Shown: piece by piece, positions 37,956 through 47,696 of the stretch
How the letters are laid out: every line of letters begins with the position of its first letter
Numbering within the stretch: the first letter of the stretch is position 1
Assembly: GCF_003337425.1 (NCBI RefSeq)
Contig: NZ_QPJU01000005.1
Location: forward strand, 125,303-189,302
DNA: 64,000 nt
Origin: Extensimonas vulgaris
GTDB taxonomy: Bacteria > Pseudomonadota > Gammaproteobacteria > Burkholderiales > Burkholderiaceae_C
Direction: 5' to 3'
Position numbers and translations under genes: made by a program
The notes under the pieces: model-generated
Told to the model about the DNA's origin: nothing
Seen by the model: the letters and a program-made list of their open reading frames with translations, nothing else
Databases searched by the model: none

Positions 37956-40900
37956 GGTGCGTTTTTCAGGTCTTGATAGTTATAGATTTGTCGCCAGCTC
38001 AGGCGCCCTATGGTTTCCGTGGTTGTTGCCGCAGGGGCTGATGTACTCACGCCAGATTGCCCGGAGCTGATGCCGCGGTGAATCGTCGTTCTCGTTCGTC
38101 GCCCCGTGCTGTCGCTTATGGAAACTGTGGTTTCAGCGGTGTTGACGAGAAAAAAAGCTGGATTTAGCATGCCAACCGTCGATGGAACAAAAGTCCCGGC
38201 ACCGTTAGAAATGTTTACAACATATTGATTGCCACTGCCAGCGGTATTGGTGCATGAGCCTGCAGCGCCACCGGCTGCTCCAGGAATGATAGTATTAAAT
38301 ACTGCTTGTAATGAACCAAGGTCGTCCATCGCACTGATCAGTTTTTCTCCTGTGTTCGGCATGTCAAAATACCAGCCGGATCGTTGTGTAGTATCAGTAT
38401 CTGAAATTGCGCGGCCCCATTTGAAGGCTGCTACGGTAATCGTCTTGGTGCTTGTATTTACGGTTCCAGGTTGTAGGCGGCCACGGCCACTGATGGCGCT
38501 GGGTCCGACTGGCGAAGAATCGGCGGAAGTTGCTCCGTTATCGTATATGGCATAAACGCTATTGGTCAGGGGGGAGGTATTATCAGAGGACTCTAAATAT
38601 TTCCCCGTGCCAAATAACACATAAAATGATTCTACACCACCAACAAGCGGACCCGTGATTAATAAAGGGGGTGCTGAGATGGGTTGAATATTTCCGCTGC
38701 CGTCTTTGGCGATGTATAAAGGGTAGGGCGCTGGGCTGGCAAGGGTGCCTTTATTAAAGGCGGAAAGTTTGCCAAAAGTCCAGTCGGATGGGGTCAGGTT
38801 GCCAAAATTGAGCTTCCATAAATTACCATGAAGGTCGCCCATGTATATATTCGTTACCTCTCCAGATGTGCCATACAGGGGAGAAAAGTTAACTAACCCT
38901 GTCGCATTGGTGGCGCTCAATGATGTATTCAAGGGCAGAGAAATTTTGAAATAATTAGTACCCAGCGTCCAGGCAGTGCCAGCGGCCTTGTCCAATGCCA
39001 ACAAATATAGCGCAGGGCTGCCAGTGCTGCTGAAGCGTCCATCAGCATCGGGTACATAATTGTTTACACCACTGCCAAACACGGCAAACCACCGGTACGA
39101 CGGCGTTGTGCTGTTTCCACTTGTCTTGAATTTGAGAATCTGCGGCTGGCCTACGACTTGACCTAGATCTGTATCGTCGGCGCGTGTGAATTCCCACATC
39201 ACATTGGAAGCGCTGAATGAAGAGGGCTCCGTGACGTCTAGGGCAAATACCCCCGGGCCACCGCCACCCGTGCCAGCGATGAGAACGGTTTTCCAATCGG
39301 TTGCCGCACCTGTAGATGCTGTTTGGGCCTCTGCTACCGCAATGCGGCCGTCGACGTAATTCTGGTGGTTGTTGGCGTAGGTAGGGTTGGTCAGAGCCGA
39401 TAATTTCGGTCCCATCCAACTAGGAATGTATGCAAATAATTCAGAACCGGTATTGGCATTAAAAGCATGCAGCATGCCGTCGTTGGCGCCCACGAAGACA
39501 GCGGGAGTGCGTGTTGCGTGGGTGGACTTGAATACGGTGTATGCGGTGCCAGAATATGCCGATGATGGGGCCCCGGAATAAACCACATTGGAATTTACAA
39601 TATCCCCCAGCAAGGAACTGCGCACGCGAAATGGATTGCCTTCCTTGCTCCGGTCGCCACGTAAATAATTCAGACGGTCTTGCCCCAATGAGTCTGCCGT
39701 GGCACTAGGGTCCGTTTTGTTCAAGCTATTTTTTAAACCGGTTTCAATGGCATCCCAAGTGAAGGTAGTGGCTGTGGGGCTTGCAGTGGCACCGGAGTTG
39801 CCAACGAAGATATTGCGGTTAGCTGCGGGCGAGGTCATGTTATCCAGTTGGCTCGCAGCACTCCAAGTGCTGCCGCTGATGGAAAGCGTGCCGCTGGCTG
39901 CGGTGATGGGCTCTGCCACGACGTCACCGCTCCAGTTGCTGGTATCAAATTTGGCCGAATACATCGTCGTACTGTTGGATGGACTGACCTGAGCCGAGCT
40001 TACCGAGCCGCCCGCAATGGTGCGTGATGCCGTGGCGGCACGACTGAAAATTTCATCAAAGGCGCTCAATACACTTCGCGCGTTTTGCTGTAAATAATAT
40101 GTAGATGCTTCGCCGGGGGCGGATTGTTTTTGCCACACATCATTATCGTTGGTGCCATCGTTTCTTTTGAATGGATTTCCCCATGTATTGTATGGTCTGG
40201 ATTGCGGATTGGAAGGATCTGATTCAAAGCCGCCATATTTTGCGGCCATAAAGAATTGATTTTGATAGCGTCGATGATTGGCGTCGTTTTCTGCTCCATA
40301 TTCATTGACGTCGAATAGGAAGGTCTTGATACGCAAGCCTGGTCGTTGTTTGTCGACGCCACTCGTCCAGCCCGTGCCACGGATGTCGTGGGTGTGGCCC
40401 CAGTAAGCTGAGCCCATGATTTGGCTGGTGTCGGTACCTGCCGGGACGCTGGTGTTCGGTGGGTTGGGATTTGCGACGTTACGGGTAGTCCCCTGACCAT
40501 CGACGTAGGTGGTGCTGGTGATATTTTTCTCAAATGCCTGAACGATGCCGCGCCAATAGTTTATATCCGGGATATTGTTTGCAGCATCGGCTGTGGGAAG
40601 GCGGTTGCCATCATGGGTGTGGATGTCGCCAATCACGATGATGTTGCTTTTGACGCAGGAATAATCGGCAGTGTTGCTTCTACCATCGCCGTAAGGATCG
40701 TTCCAGGTAGTGAATACGGGGAAGCCATCTTTCATGGCATCCGTCATGCCGGAAATGGCAGCTGGACTAGGTTGAAGCCCTTGCAAATAACGCAGAACCT
40801 CGTAATGAAGCTCTCCTACGGGATCATATTTCTTGTAGACGCCCGGGGTGGGCCCGGTGCGACCAAATTTGTTCAAATAATTGATGACTCCGCTAATATT

Positions 40901-42376
40901 TGGAGTAACGCTAGTGTCGCTATCAGGATTGGGGTAAAAAACACCGGTGTTCGGGTTCCATTCGGCTTTCGTGTTGCCCCCTGTGGGTGTATTGTCCTGA
41001 CCTGTAGCGTTATAAGTTTTTTGGCCTACGTATTTCATTGGCACGCGCAAGACCCCACCATAGCGCCCATTGTTGTAACTCGCCGTTTGGTCCATCAAAT
41101 AACCAAAGGCCGCAAGGCGCATTTGATCGCTGTATTTTTGGATCACGCCGGTGGGTTTGTAATTGCCATGAGGGTATTGTCGGCACAGGCCGTAGTCGCG
41201 GACGTCCTGGAGGGTGCCTGAAGTGGTGTTGCAGACTTGCACGCGGGCATAGAAAAAACCGTCAGAATTTAGTGCGCCGCCAGCCGTTGGAGGTTGCCAT
41301 GAACCAGTATAGTCCTTGAGATAGCAAGACTTTTTGATGCCAGGAATTGGGTCTCCAAATACGCTGTTGCTGCACGATACGCCATTATAGGCGGGGGCGA
41401 CTTTCCAGTAATTGTCCCCTCCTGTTTTGGCGCCATACCATACTTCTTTTACCCCGGTAAAAGAGCAATATCCGTTTTCGTCGGCGCAGGCCGAGCCACC
41501 GGGCCCTTTATCGCTGCTATTTGTGATGGGGCCTATGGCGCTCGTCGGTGCTGCAGCACCCAGTGTGTATGCACCTGTATTGCCGCACCCTCCCGTTTTG
41601 GATGTGCCAAAATAAATTTTGTTTAAGGTGTTGGCAACCCAAATATCGTTACTGCCCGCCTGGGTTTGCATGGATTGTGGCACCGCACCCCAGTAAGGAT
41701 GCGATCCGTCGCCATTTTTTTGGAGTTGTTTCGCAGGAAAGTTGGTGCTGTTCCACATGCAAATCGGATCACCATTGGGTAAAACCGCACGCTGCAAAAT
41801 GGTGAGTGAATCGGTGTCGATATAGCGGTCCCCGCCCGAAAGCGCGAGGCGCAGCATGTCGATGGCGGAGCTGGATGCCCAATTGAGAAAATTGCCGCTA
41901 AAGGCGTCGGCACACATGCGATTGGTGGCTGGACCGCTACGGTCAAAACGCTTGTAGTCTGATGTGCTCAGGCCTGTTGCTGGCGTTTCTGTGGGGGCGT
42001 CATTATAGGTGTAGCAGCTTTCAGCATCGTAGTAGCCAAGGTATTCGTTGGCGTTACTGTAGGTTGAGTCAGTGGTTGCATTGGCGGTCGGCGCGGGATA
42101 TTGTGCGCCAACAGTGGGGAATTCCACCGACAGAGCCAGTGCCAATGCTGGTTTGTCTATGGGGATTGCTGCATACAAAGGCTCCGTGGCCAGGGCAATG
42201 GCGGGTATGGCCGGTGGGCTGGCCTGCCCGATAGCCATCCAGGAGGCAGCAATCACAAGAGGCAAAAGGCTCCAGGCCAGCCATGTGGCTGGAGTGTGGG
42301 GCAGGCAATGCTGCAATGCAGTTTTCAGTTTGTGAATGATCGCACCGGCTTGGGTGAATGTTTGCTGATGGGCCAT
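37952..42376 (-). CDS. pilY1: PilY1/PilC-family type IV pilus tip adhesin
   Basis: This large secreted protein (1474 residues) is needed for pilus assembly, adhesion and surface sensing. The N-terminus has a basic stretch and a hydrophobic signal segment (about residues 30-50). The middle includes LLNWASSS-like and von Willebrand-like parts with KTFLFDVNEYG and QFFMAAKYGGF. The C-terminal beta-propeller is clear: FVGANDGMLHAFNANTG, FAYIPSWMGPKLS, VLIAGTGGGGPGVFALDVT, NIYMGDLHGNLWKLNF. A probable calcium loop DADGRFSSTGS occurs in the propeller. The end RLSWRQIYNYQDL is typical. It lies 7 bases after pilX. The gene is AT-rich relative to flanking housekeeping genes. Confidence 0.95.
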   Translation of the reverse strand: MAHQQTFTQAGAIIHKLKTALQHCLPHTPATWLAWSLLPLVIAASWMAIGQASPPAIPAIALATEPLYAAIPIDKPALALALSVEFPTVGAQYPAPTANATTDSTYSNANEYLGYYDAESCYTYNDAPTETPATGLSTSDYKRFDRSGPATNRMCADAFSGNFLNWASSSAIDMLRLALSGGDRYIDTDSLTILQRAVLPNGDPICMWNSTNFPAKQLQKNGDGSHPYWGAVPQSMQTQAGSNDIWVANTLNKIYFGTSKTGGCGNTGAYTLGAAAPTSAIGPITNSSDKGPGGSACADENGYCSFTGVKEVWYGAKTGGDNYWKVAPAYNGVSCSNSVFGDPIPGIKKSCYLKDYTGSWQPPTAGGALNSDGFFYARVQVCNTTSGTLQDVRDYGLCRQYPHGNYKPTGVIQKYSDQMRLAAFGYLMDQTASYNNGRYGGVLRVPMKYVGQKTYNATGQDNTPTGGNTKAEWNPNTGVFYPNPDSDTSVTPNISGVINYLNKFGRTGPTPGVYKKYDPVGELHYEVLRYLQGLQPSPAAISGMTDAMKDGFPVFTTWNDPYGDGRSNTADYSCVKSNIIVIGDIHTHDGNRLPTADAANNIPDINYWRGIVQAFEKNITSTTYVDGQGTTRNVANPNPPNTSVPAGTDTSQIMGSAYWGHTHDIRGTGWTSGVDKQRPGLRIKTFLFDVNEYGAENDANHRRYQNQFFMAAKYGGFESDPSNPQSRPYNTWGNPFKRNDGTNDNDVWQKQSAPGEASTYYLQQNARSVLSAFDEIFSRAATASRTIAGGSVSSAQVSPSNSTTMYSAKFDTSNWSGDVVAEPITAASGTLSISGSTWSAASQLDNMTSPAANRNIFVGNSGATASPTATTFTWDAIETGLKNSLNKTDPSATADSLGQDRLNYLRGDRSKEGNPFRVRSSLLGDIVNSNVVYSGAPSSAYSGTAYTVFKSTHATRTPAVFVGANDGMLHAFNANTGSELFAYIPSWMGPKLSALTNPTYANNHQNYVDGRIAVAEAQTASTGAATDWKTVLIAGTGGGGPGVFALDVTEPSSFSASNVMWEFTRADDTDLGQVVGQPQILKFKTSGNSTTPSYRWFAVFGSGVNNYVPDADGRFSSTGSPALYLLALDKAAGTAWTLGTNYFKISLPLNTSLSATNATGLVNFSPLYGTSGEVTNIYMGDLHGNLWKLNFGNLTPSDWTFGKLSAFNKGTLASPAPYPLYIAKDGSGNIQPISAPPLLITGPLVGGVESFYVLFGTGKYLESSDNTSPLTNSVYAIYDNGATSADSSPVGPSAISGRGRLQPGTVNTSTKTITVAAFKWGRAISDTDTTQRSGWYFDMPNTGEKLISAMDDLGSLQAVFNTIIPGAAGGAAGSCTNTAGSGNQYVVNISNGAGTFVPSTVGMLNPAFFLVNTAETTVSISDSTGRRTRTTIHRGISSGQSGVSTSAPAATTTETIGRLSWRQIYNYQDLKNAP

Positions 42377-42383
42377 GCTGTCC

Positions 42384-43061
42384 TCAATTGCGGTAAATCA
42401 TTTGGAGGGCGACCTGAATATCGGTTCGTGGGCCGAATCCCATGGAGGTGACGCGGTACACGTATTTCATTCCAGTAGGGCCTTGGGTTCTTGCGACGGC
42501 TGGGTCTGGTATGGGTTCAATGACGTAACGCGGTGCTTGTGCGGGTTGTATGCCTTTGTTGCCCGCGGGGAAAGTTCGGTCGGTGTAAGTTCCAAAGGCC
42601 GTGGTTCTGGCGTTGCTGCTGGTGTCCGTGAAGTCCACGGTAAGCCATGCTGGTTTGCCAGAAGCATTCAAATTACAAAGCCCAATGCTGTCACCGGAAT
42701 TCCCGCAAGAATCAATGAATTTTGAAAGATCGGTGCTTCCACTATTGAAAACGCTGCTGCGTAAATGGGTGGACGTGGCGGGTTGACCTTCGATATCAAA
42801 CTCTGCGTCGATGAGTGCCGCTTCAGCGGCTTGCCATGCGATTTGGGTGTCGCGATCATTGCGTGTGCCGCGTTCGGCCATCATGGAGATTTGAATGCCG
42901 GCCACTCCTAAAATGGAGACGATCAGCAATATGATCATGACGACGATCAGCGACACCCCGCGCGACGATGCGGAGGGGTTTTTCCGGTCAAAGCGTCGGT
43001 TTTTTCGTTTTTCAGGAGTGGCGGCCGGCATAAGGGGCGATTCAATTATTTTCTTGGGCAT
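42384..43061 (-). CDS. pilX: PilX-like type IV pilus assembly protein
   Basis: This minor pilin has a long basic leader and the hydrophobic helix RGVSLIVVMIILLIVSILGVAGIQ, which lacks Glu at +5, as is common in PilX. The diagnostic MMAERGTRNDRDTQIAWQAAEAALIDAE follows, a near-universal PilX motif. The length is 225 residues. It overlaps the pilW gene end by 20 bases and is followed by pilY1, the standard order pilV-pilW-pilX-pilY1-pilE. Confidence 0.92.
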   Translation of the reverse strand: MPKKIIESPLMPAATPEKRKNRRFDRKNPSASSRGVSLIVVMIILLIVSILGVAGIQISMMAERGTRNDRDTQIAWQAAEAALIDAEFDIEGQPATSTHLRSSVFNSGSTDLSKFIDSCGNSGDSIGLCNLNASGKPAWLTVDFTDTSSNARTTAFGTYTDRTFPAGNKGIQPAQAPRYVIEPIPDPAVARTQGPTGMKYVYRVTSMGFGPRTDIQVALQMIYRN

Positions 43062-44115
43062 TGCGCAGATGCACTATGAAAGTGACTACTTGGCGCATTC
43101 TTCCGTCTGCAGCGGGGGTAAAGATGGTTCCCGGATCGCTGGTGGCATTGGCAAAGGCGGAACCTATGGTGCCGCCACTCGAGTCTTTGGTTTCCCCCAA
43201 TGGATAATAGGTGTGCGTGCTGTTATCCACGGCGGTATTGGGTGCCGCGCGGACGACCATGCCTATGCGTATGCTGCGGACTTTCTTCCAGTTGGCATAC
43301 GTGGCGGCCTGGTTGCCGGCAACGGTGAGTTGGTCTGCTCTGAGGTAGCGCTCCGGGATAGTGTCCGATGCTGTGGCGGGAATTGGCACGGTGGTGTTGC
43401 CCGGGCCGATGCCGTCCACGCCGTAGAGCACTTGAAAATTTTCCACGCCGCGCACGAGGGGCTGTGTGTCGTAGGGTGCACTGCCCGTGTCCGAGCGCGA
43501 GCACATCAGTGATGGCTCTCCATCCGCATCCACACCGACGTGAAGGATGCTCACAGATTGGTCATCGATGTTGGCGGGTGCGGCGGTGGGGGCATTGCCG
43601 GAGCAGTCGATCATGGAGCCGTCGGATTTTGTGGCGTCGGTATCTGAGGCGTTGGGCTGAAAGCGTAATACGAGGATGTCACTGCCGTAGCCGACACTGC
43701 CCGAACTTCTGCTGGTGCCTGCTGTCCAGGCATCACTTGGGGTTCGAGACGCGTTGTTGAGTCCATAAACATTGGGTGGGATGTTGGTCGGTATACCCTG
43801 CGTGTTGCTAACAGCTGCCGGGTTTGCGATGTACGCGAGGGTTTTGAAGCCAGTTTGGACGCCAACGCGCTGGATGATGTCTTGTGCAAAGCGGGTGTTG
43901 TCACGCAATTGGGAGGCGGCATCGACGGCAGTGAAACCTTGGCGTGCAACGAGGAGCGCTGCGGTTGCAGCTAGCACGATCAAGAGGCTGAGCACTAGTG
44001 CCACCATCAATTCAACCAAGGTGAAGCCTTTTTGATATTCACGCGAGGCAGCGCGGCGGCGGGAAAGGGCTGGCATTTCGACGAAATGGGGATGCGGAAC
44101 GCGCAAGGGAGTCAT
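43042..44115 (-). CDS. pilW: PilW-like minor pilin
   Basis: This minor pilin of the tip complex has the leader MTPLRVPHPHFVEMPALSRRRAASREYQKG, followed by FTLVELMVALVLSLLIVLAATAALLVARQ with Glu at +5. The body shows DAASQLRDNTRFAQDIIQRVG and LVRGVENFQVLYGVD, characteristic of PilW. A region near the end with RMRQVVTFIVHLRN is also typical. The length is 357 residues from ATG 44115, which overlaps the pilV stop as ATGA. Confidence 0.92.
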   Translation of the reverse strand: MTPLRVPHPHFVEMPALSRRRAASREYQKGFTLVELMVALVLSLLIVLAATAALLVARQGFTAVDAASQLRDNTRFAQDIIQRVGVQTGFKTLAYIANPAAVSNTQGIPTNIPPNVYGLNNASRTPSDAWTAGTSRSSGSVGYGSDILVLRFQPNASDTDATKSDGSMIDCSGNAPTAAPANIDDQSVSILHVGVDADGEPSLMCSRSDTGSAPYDTQPLVRGVENFQVLYGVDGIGPGNTTVPIPATASDTIPERYLRADQLTVAGNQAATYANWKKVRSIRIGMVVRAAPNTAVDNSTHTYYPLGETKDSSGGTIGSAFANATSDPGTIFTPAADGRMRQVVTFIVHLRNAQENN

Positions 44116-44843
44116 AAGCTGTTTCCGCTCGTGACGGGCAATATGATGTATGGTCTGCTGCCTGTGTCGGCGGCGCTCAATAATGCGTTGCTTCCGGTCT
44201 GGCTGCGATCGGTGTTGGTGCGGGTCCAGCCAATTTTGATGACGGCGATGTCGTTGTTGCCACCGGCAGAGCTGGTGCAACCCCATTGCGGCAATCCATT
44301 GCTGTCGTAAGGGGCACTGTCATAACACACGACAACCCGTGCACCGGGCAGGGCAGCATCGACGCGGGTCAGCCAGTCTGTCATCTCGGCGCTGGCTATG
44401 TCTGTGGTGCTGGTACAGCCTGTGGCTGCGTTGGCTACACGCAGGCAATAGTTTGGGGTGGCGAGCGCCAGAGGGCTGGAAAAGGAGCCCAGATAAGGGT
44501 TGCTGGAAGCCGTAGTCAGAACGGCGATGGCTTTGTTGCCGCGCATCATCTCGGCTAGTTCACGCGCAAACACTGCAGCCTGCGCCTGGATGCGGGCGTC
44601 TCGGTTTGCCTGCAGCGCAAAGGCTTGAATACCGACCATGCCGAGCATGCCAAAAGAGAGTATGGCAATGGCAACGAGCACTTCTATCAGCGTAAAGCCG
44701 CGAGCCGATGGCCTGCCATGCCTTGCGCAAGAGCAGGGTGTTGCAGTCCGCGGCGGCCGCGCATGGGATGTCAAGCCGAGGTTAGATTGGCCCCAAGGTG
44801 CGCCCCACTGGTTGGACTTCTTCGGAAGAAGCAGTTTTTTCAT
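44112..44843 (-). CDS. pilV: PilV-like minor pilin
   Basis: This is the first gene of the minor-pilin operon. The ATG at 44843 gives MKKLLLPKKSNQWGAPWG and a long leader before RGFTLIEVLVAIAILSFGMLGMVGIQ, the PilV signature helix with Glu at +5. Next comes ANRDARIQAQAAVFARELAEMMRGN. The C-terminal part has CYDSAPYDSNGLPQWGC, likely a disulfide-bonded loop, and VIKIGWTR. It faces ribD across a 117-base gap that must hold divergent promoters. Processing would depend on a prepilin peptidase not in the window. Confidence 0.9.
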   Translation of the reverse strand: MKKLLLPKKSNQWGAPWGQSNLGLTSHARPPRTATPCSCARHGRPSARGFTLIEVLVAIAILSFGMLGMVGIQAFALQANRDARIQAQAAVFARELAEMMRGNKAIAVLTTASSNPYLGSFSSPLALATPNYCLRVANAATGCTSTTDIASAEMTDWLTRVDAALPGARVVVCYDSAPYDSNGLPQWGCTSSAGGNNDIAVIKIGWTRTNTDRSQTGSNALLSAADTGSRPYIILPVTSGNSL

Positions 44844-44960
44844 GAAACTGATGGTATGCCCAAGAAGTAACTTGTTGTCGCTTTGGTGATGCCGTTGATT
44901 CTTTGAATTCAACCGCTCGGCGGGATTGGACGGGGGCTAGCCGTTACAGTCGCAGCAATC

Positions 44961-46076
44961 ATGAACACGTCTTTCATTCCGGCGCCGATGCTCGAGGCGC
45001 TCGCTCTGGCGCAGCAGGGCTTGCTGCGCACGTCTCCGAACCCGCGTGTGGGATGTGTGCTGGTGGATGTTGCAGGGTGCGTGATTGGGCGCGGCTCCAC
45101 GCAGCGGGCCGGCGGGCCGCACGCGGAGATCATGGCGCTGCGCGATGCCCTGGCGCAGGGGCATTCGACGCGAGGGGCGACGGCTTACGTCACGCTGGAG
45201 CCGTGCGCGCACCAGGGGCGCACGGGGCCGTGTTGCGATGCCTTGGCCGAGGCTGGCATTGCCAAAGTGGTGGCGTCAATCACGGATCCCAATCCGCGTG
45301 TGGCAGGGCAGGGCTTTGCGCGATTGCGTGCTGCGGGCGTGCAGGTGGAGGTCGGCCCTGGTGCAGAAGCTGCGCGCGAGCTCAACCTGGGGTTTTTCAG
45401 CCGCATGGTGCGCAAGACGCCTTGGGTGCGCATGAAGGTGGCGGCATCGCTCGATGGCGTCACGGCGCTGCCCAATGGGGCGAGTCAGTGGATCACTTCG
45501 CCCGAGGCGCGCCGCGACGGCCATGCCTGGCGCGCGCGCGCTTGCGCCGTGCTCACGGGCATAGGGACGGTGCTGGCCGACGATCCGCGGCTCGATGTGC
45601 GCGAGGTGCCCACGGAGCGGCAGCCTGCGCTGGTGCTGGTGGACAGCGCCTTGCAGGTGCCGCTGGATGCATCGATTTTCATAGCTGATCGTGGTGTCTA
45701 CATCTACACTGCGAGCCAAAATGATGCAAAAAAACAGGCGCTGGAGGAGCGTGGGGTGCAGGTCATCACGTTGCCCGATGCGCACGGCAAGGTGGACTTG
45801 GCGGCCATGCTGACGGACCTTGCGCTGCGTGCCGAGGTGAATGAGCTGCACGTCGAGGCGGGCTACAAGCTCAACGGGTCCTTGCTGCGTGCCGGGTTGG
45901 TCGATGAGTTGCTGGTGTATCTGGCGCCCAAGCTCCTAGGCGCAGGCGCCGGGATGGCACAACTGGGTGAACTGACCGCCCTGGCGCAGGCGCAGGAGCT
46001 CGAATTTAAGGCGCAGGATCGAGTCGGGCCAGACCTTCGCGTTTTGGCGCGCATTCGCGGGCGAGACCGTTTTTAG
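44961..46076 (+). CDS. ribD: bifunctional riboflavin biosynthesis deaminase/reductase
   Basis: RibD carries out two steps of riboflavin synthesis: pyrimidine deamination and ribose reduction. The N-terminal zinc deaminase domain has the catalytic GGPHAEIMAL and TLEPCAHQGRTGPCCDAL. The C-terminal NADPH-dependent reductase begins near VRMKVAASLDGVTALPNGASQWIT. It contains GIGTVLADDPRLDVRE and ELHVEAGYKLNGSLLRAGLVDELL. The length of 371 residues is normal. The start ATG 44961 gives MNTSFIPAPMLEALALAQQG. It lies beside the pilin operon, with ribE on the far side. Confidence 0.95.
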   Translation: MNTSFIPAPMLEALALAQQGLLRTSPNPRVGCVLVDVAGCVIGRGSTQRAGGPHAEIMALRDALAQGHSTRGATAYVTLEPCAHQGRTGPCCDALAEAGIAKVVASITDPNPRVAGQGFARLRAAGVQVEVGPGAEAARELNLGFFSRMVRKTPWVRMKVAASLDGVTALPNGASQWITSPEARRDGHAWRARACAVLTGIGTVLADDPRLDVREVPTERQPALVLVDSALQVPLDASIFIADRGVYIYTASQNDAKKQALEERGVQVITLPDAHGKVDLAAMLTDLALRAEVNELHVEAGYKLNGSLLRAGLVDELLVYLAPKLLGAGAGMAQLGELTALAQAQELEFKAQDRVGPDLRVLARIRGRDRF

Positions 46077-46093
46077 CGGCCTGCTGGCCCGGC

Positions 46094-46426
46094 TCACTTG
46101 TGCGTGTACCCCAGACACGCCCCCGCATTCGGCATGCCGCGGCATTCGCGGTACAGACGGCGGTCGCGCTCGGCGGTGGTTTCTTCACTGGGGCTGCGTA
46201 GGTGGGTGGTGTGAACTTTGTGCTTTTTCTTGCCTGCCGTGCGGGTGTTGTTCACGCTGGTCGTCGCGTCGCCCGAGTTGGATTTTTTGCTCGCGGCGAG
46301 AGCCGCCTGGGGCACGGCGCTGAGGCTCAAAGCAAAACACAAGGCAAAAATGGCATTTCTCAAGGAGCAGCGTGCGTGAAGTGCTATATCTTTTGCAGTT
46401 TTATGCGTGGTAGAGGACATGGACAT
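46094..46426 (-). CDS. small secreted protein of unknown function
   Basis: This is a predicted exported protein of about 110 residues. The start at 46426 (MSMSSTTHKTAKDIAL) or 46420 precedes a signal peptide with core AIFALCFALSLSAVPQAALA. The mature part is Lys/Ser/Thr-rich (ASKKSNSGDATTSVNN, GKKKHKVHTTHLRSPSEE). It ends in a Cys-bearing RECRGMPNAGACLGYTHK, which suggests one disulfide. Similar small proteins occur in related betaproteobacteria but no function is recognised. It is convergent with ribD, 17 bases from its stop. Confidence 0.65.
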   Translation of the reverse strand: MSMSSTTHKTAKDIALHARCSLRNAIFALCFALSLSAVPQAALAASKKSNSGDATTSVNNTRTAGKKKHKVHTTHLRSPSEETTAERDRRLYRECRGMPNAGACLGYTHK

Positions 46427-46496
46427 TCCAAAAAGTGAGTGTGAAGTGTGAATGGCAACCGATAGGATAGAGGGTTGTTCCACTGCACATACTGCC

Positions 46497-47696
46497 ATGC
46501 GCCAAGCTGTTTTGAACCTCGAAGAATCCCGTATCCGTGAAGTGGCCAACGCCGGCCTGGGGCGCAGCGACGTGCTGGCGTTCTGGTTTGGCGAGAGCGA
46601 CGAGGGCACGCCCGAGGTGGTGCGCCAGGCGGCCGTAGCCTCGATCGAGCGGGGCGAGACGTTTTATTCGCACAACCTGGGCCTGCCCGAGCTGCGCGCA
46701 GCGATCGCTGCGTATATGAGCGAGCTGCATCGCCCTGTGCCGCCCGAGCGCGTCGTCGTGACCTCGGGCGGCGTGAATGCGCTGATGCTCGCCGTGCAAG
46801 CGCTCGTCGATGCGGGCGACGAGGTGGTCGCCGTGACGCCCGTGTGGCCCAACCTGACGGCGCAGCCGCAGATCATGGGCGCGCGCTTGCACTGCGTGCC
46901 GCTGCGCCCGCAGCCGGGGGGCGCGTGGGCGCTCGATCTGGACGCCTTGCTGGCCGCGATCACGCCGCGCACGCGCTTGCTGATCCTGAACGCGCCCAAC
47001 AACCCCACGGGCTGGACTTTGCGCCCCGAGGAGCAGCGCGCCATCCTCGCGCATTGCCGCCGCACGGGCACCTGGATTCTGGCCGACGAGGTGTACGAGC
47101 GCCTGTATTACGCGCCCTCGCCCAAAGCCTGCGCGCCGAGCTTTCTCGACCTGGCCGAGCCCGACGACCGGCTGGTGGTGGTGCACAGCTTTTCCAAGAG
47201 CTTTTTGATGACGGGCTGGCGCCTGGGCTGGCTGGTGCTGCCGCCTGCAGCGGTGCACCATGTGGGCAAACTGGTGGAGTTCAACACCTCGTGCACGAGC
47301 GTGTTCACGCAGCGCGCAGGCATCGCGGCGCTGCAGCACGCCGACGCCATCACGCCGCGCGTGGTGGCGCACCTGCGCAAGTGCCGCGATACGCTGCTGC
47401 CTTTGCTGCAGGCGCTGCCGGGCGTGGAAGTGGCCACGCCGCTGGGCGGCATGTACGCGTTTTTTCGCCTGCACGGGCACGACGATTCCCTCGCCACGGC
47501 CAAGCGCCTGGTGACCGAGGCCGGGCTGGGCCTGGCCCCGGGCAACGCCTTCGGCCCCGAGGCCCAAGGCTGGCTGCGCTGGTGCTTTGCCTCGCACGAT
47601 CCAGCGCGTCTGGTGCAGGGGGTGGCGCGGTTGAAGGGGTGGCTGCAAGTGCAAGTGGTACGTCAGAGAGAATATGTTGGTAATATACAAAAATGA
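46497..47696 (+). CDS. pyridoxal-phosphate-dependent aminotransferase (class I/II)
   Basis: This is a fold-type I aminotransferase of the aspartate/aromatic/alanine group. The start ATG 46497 gives MRQAVLNLEESRIREVANAG. Motifs are FYSHNLGLPELRAAIAAYM, VTSGGVNALMLAVQALVDAGD, LNAPNNPTGWTL, WILADEVYERLYY, the PLP lysine in VVHSFSKSFLMTGWRLGWL, and the carboxylate Arg in WLRWCFAS. The substrate is not clear. The last 13 residues (VVRQREYVGNIQK) fall in AT-rich sequence that overlaps the brnT start (ATGA). The original C-terminus may have been altered when the toxin-antitoxin module inserted. Confidence 0.88.
   Translation: MRQAVLNLEESRIREVANAGLGRSDVLAFWFGESDEGTPEVVRQAAVASIERGETFYSHNLGLPELRAAIAAYMSELHRPVPPERVVVTSGGVNALMLAVQALVDAGDEVVAVTPVWPNLTAQPQIMGARLHCVPLRPQPGGAWALDLDALLAAITPRTRLLILNAPNNPTGWTLRPEEQRAILAHCRRTGTWILADEVYERLYYAPSPKACAPSFLDLAEPDDRLVVVHSFSKSFLMTGWRLGWLVLPPAAVHHVGKLVEFNTSCTSVFTQRAGIAALQHADAITPRVVAHLRKCRDTLLPLLQALPGVEVATPLGGMYAFFRLHGHDDSLATAKRLVTEAGLGLAPGNAFGPEAQGWLRWCFASHDPARLVQGVARLKGWLQVQVVRQREYVGNIQK

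Noticed and set aside
44844-44960. FMN riboswitch upstream of ribD (or of ribE)
   Set aside because: The conserved core of the RFN element was not recognised in the gap before ribD or before ribE.
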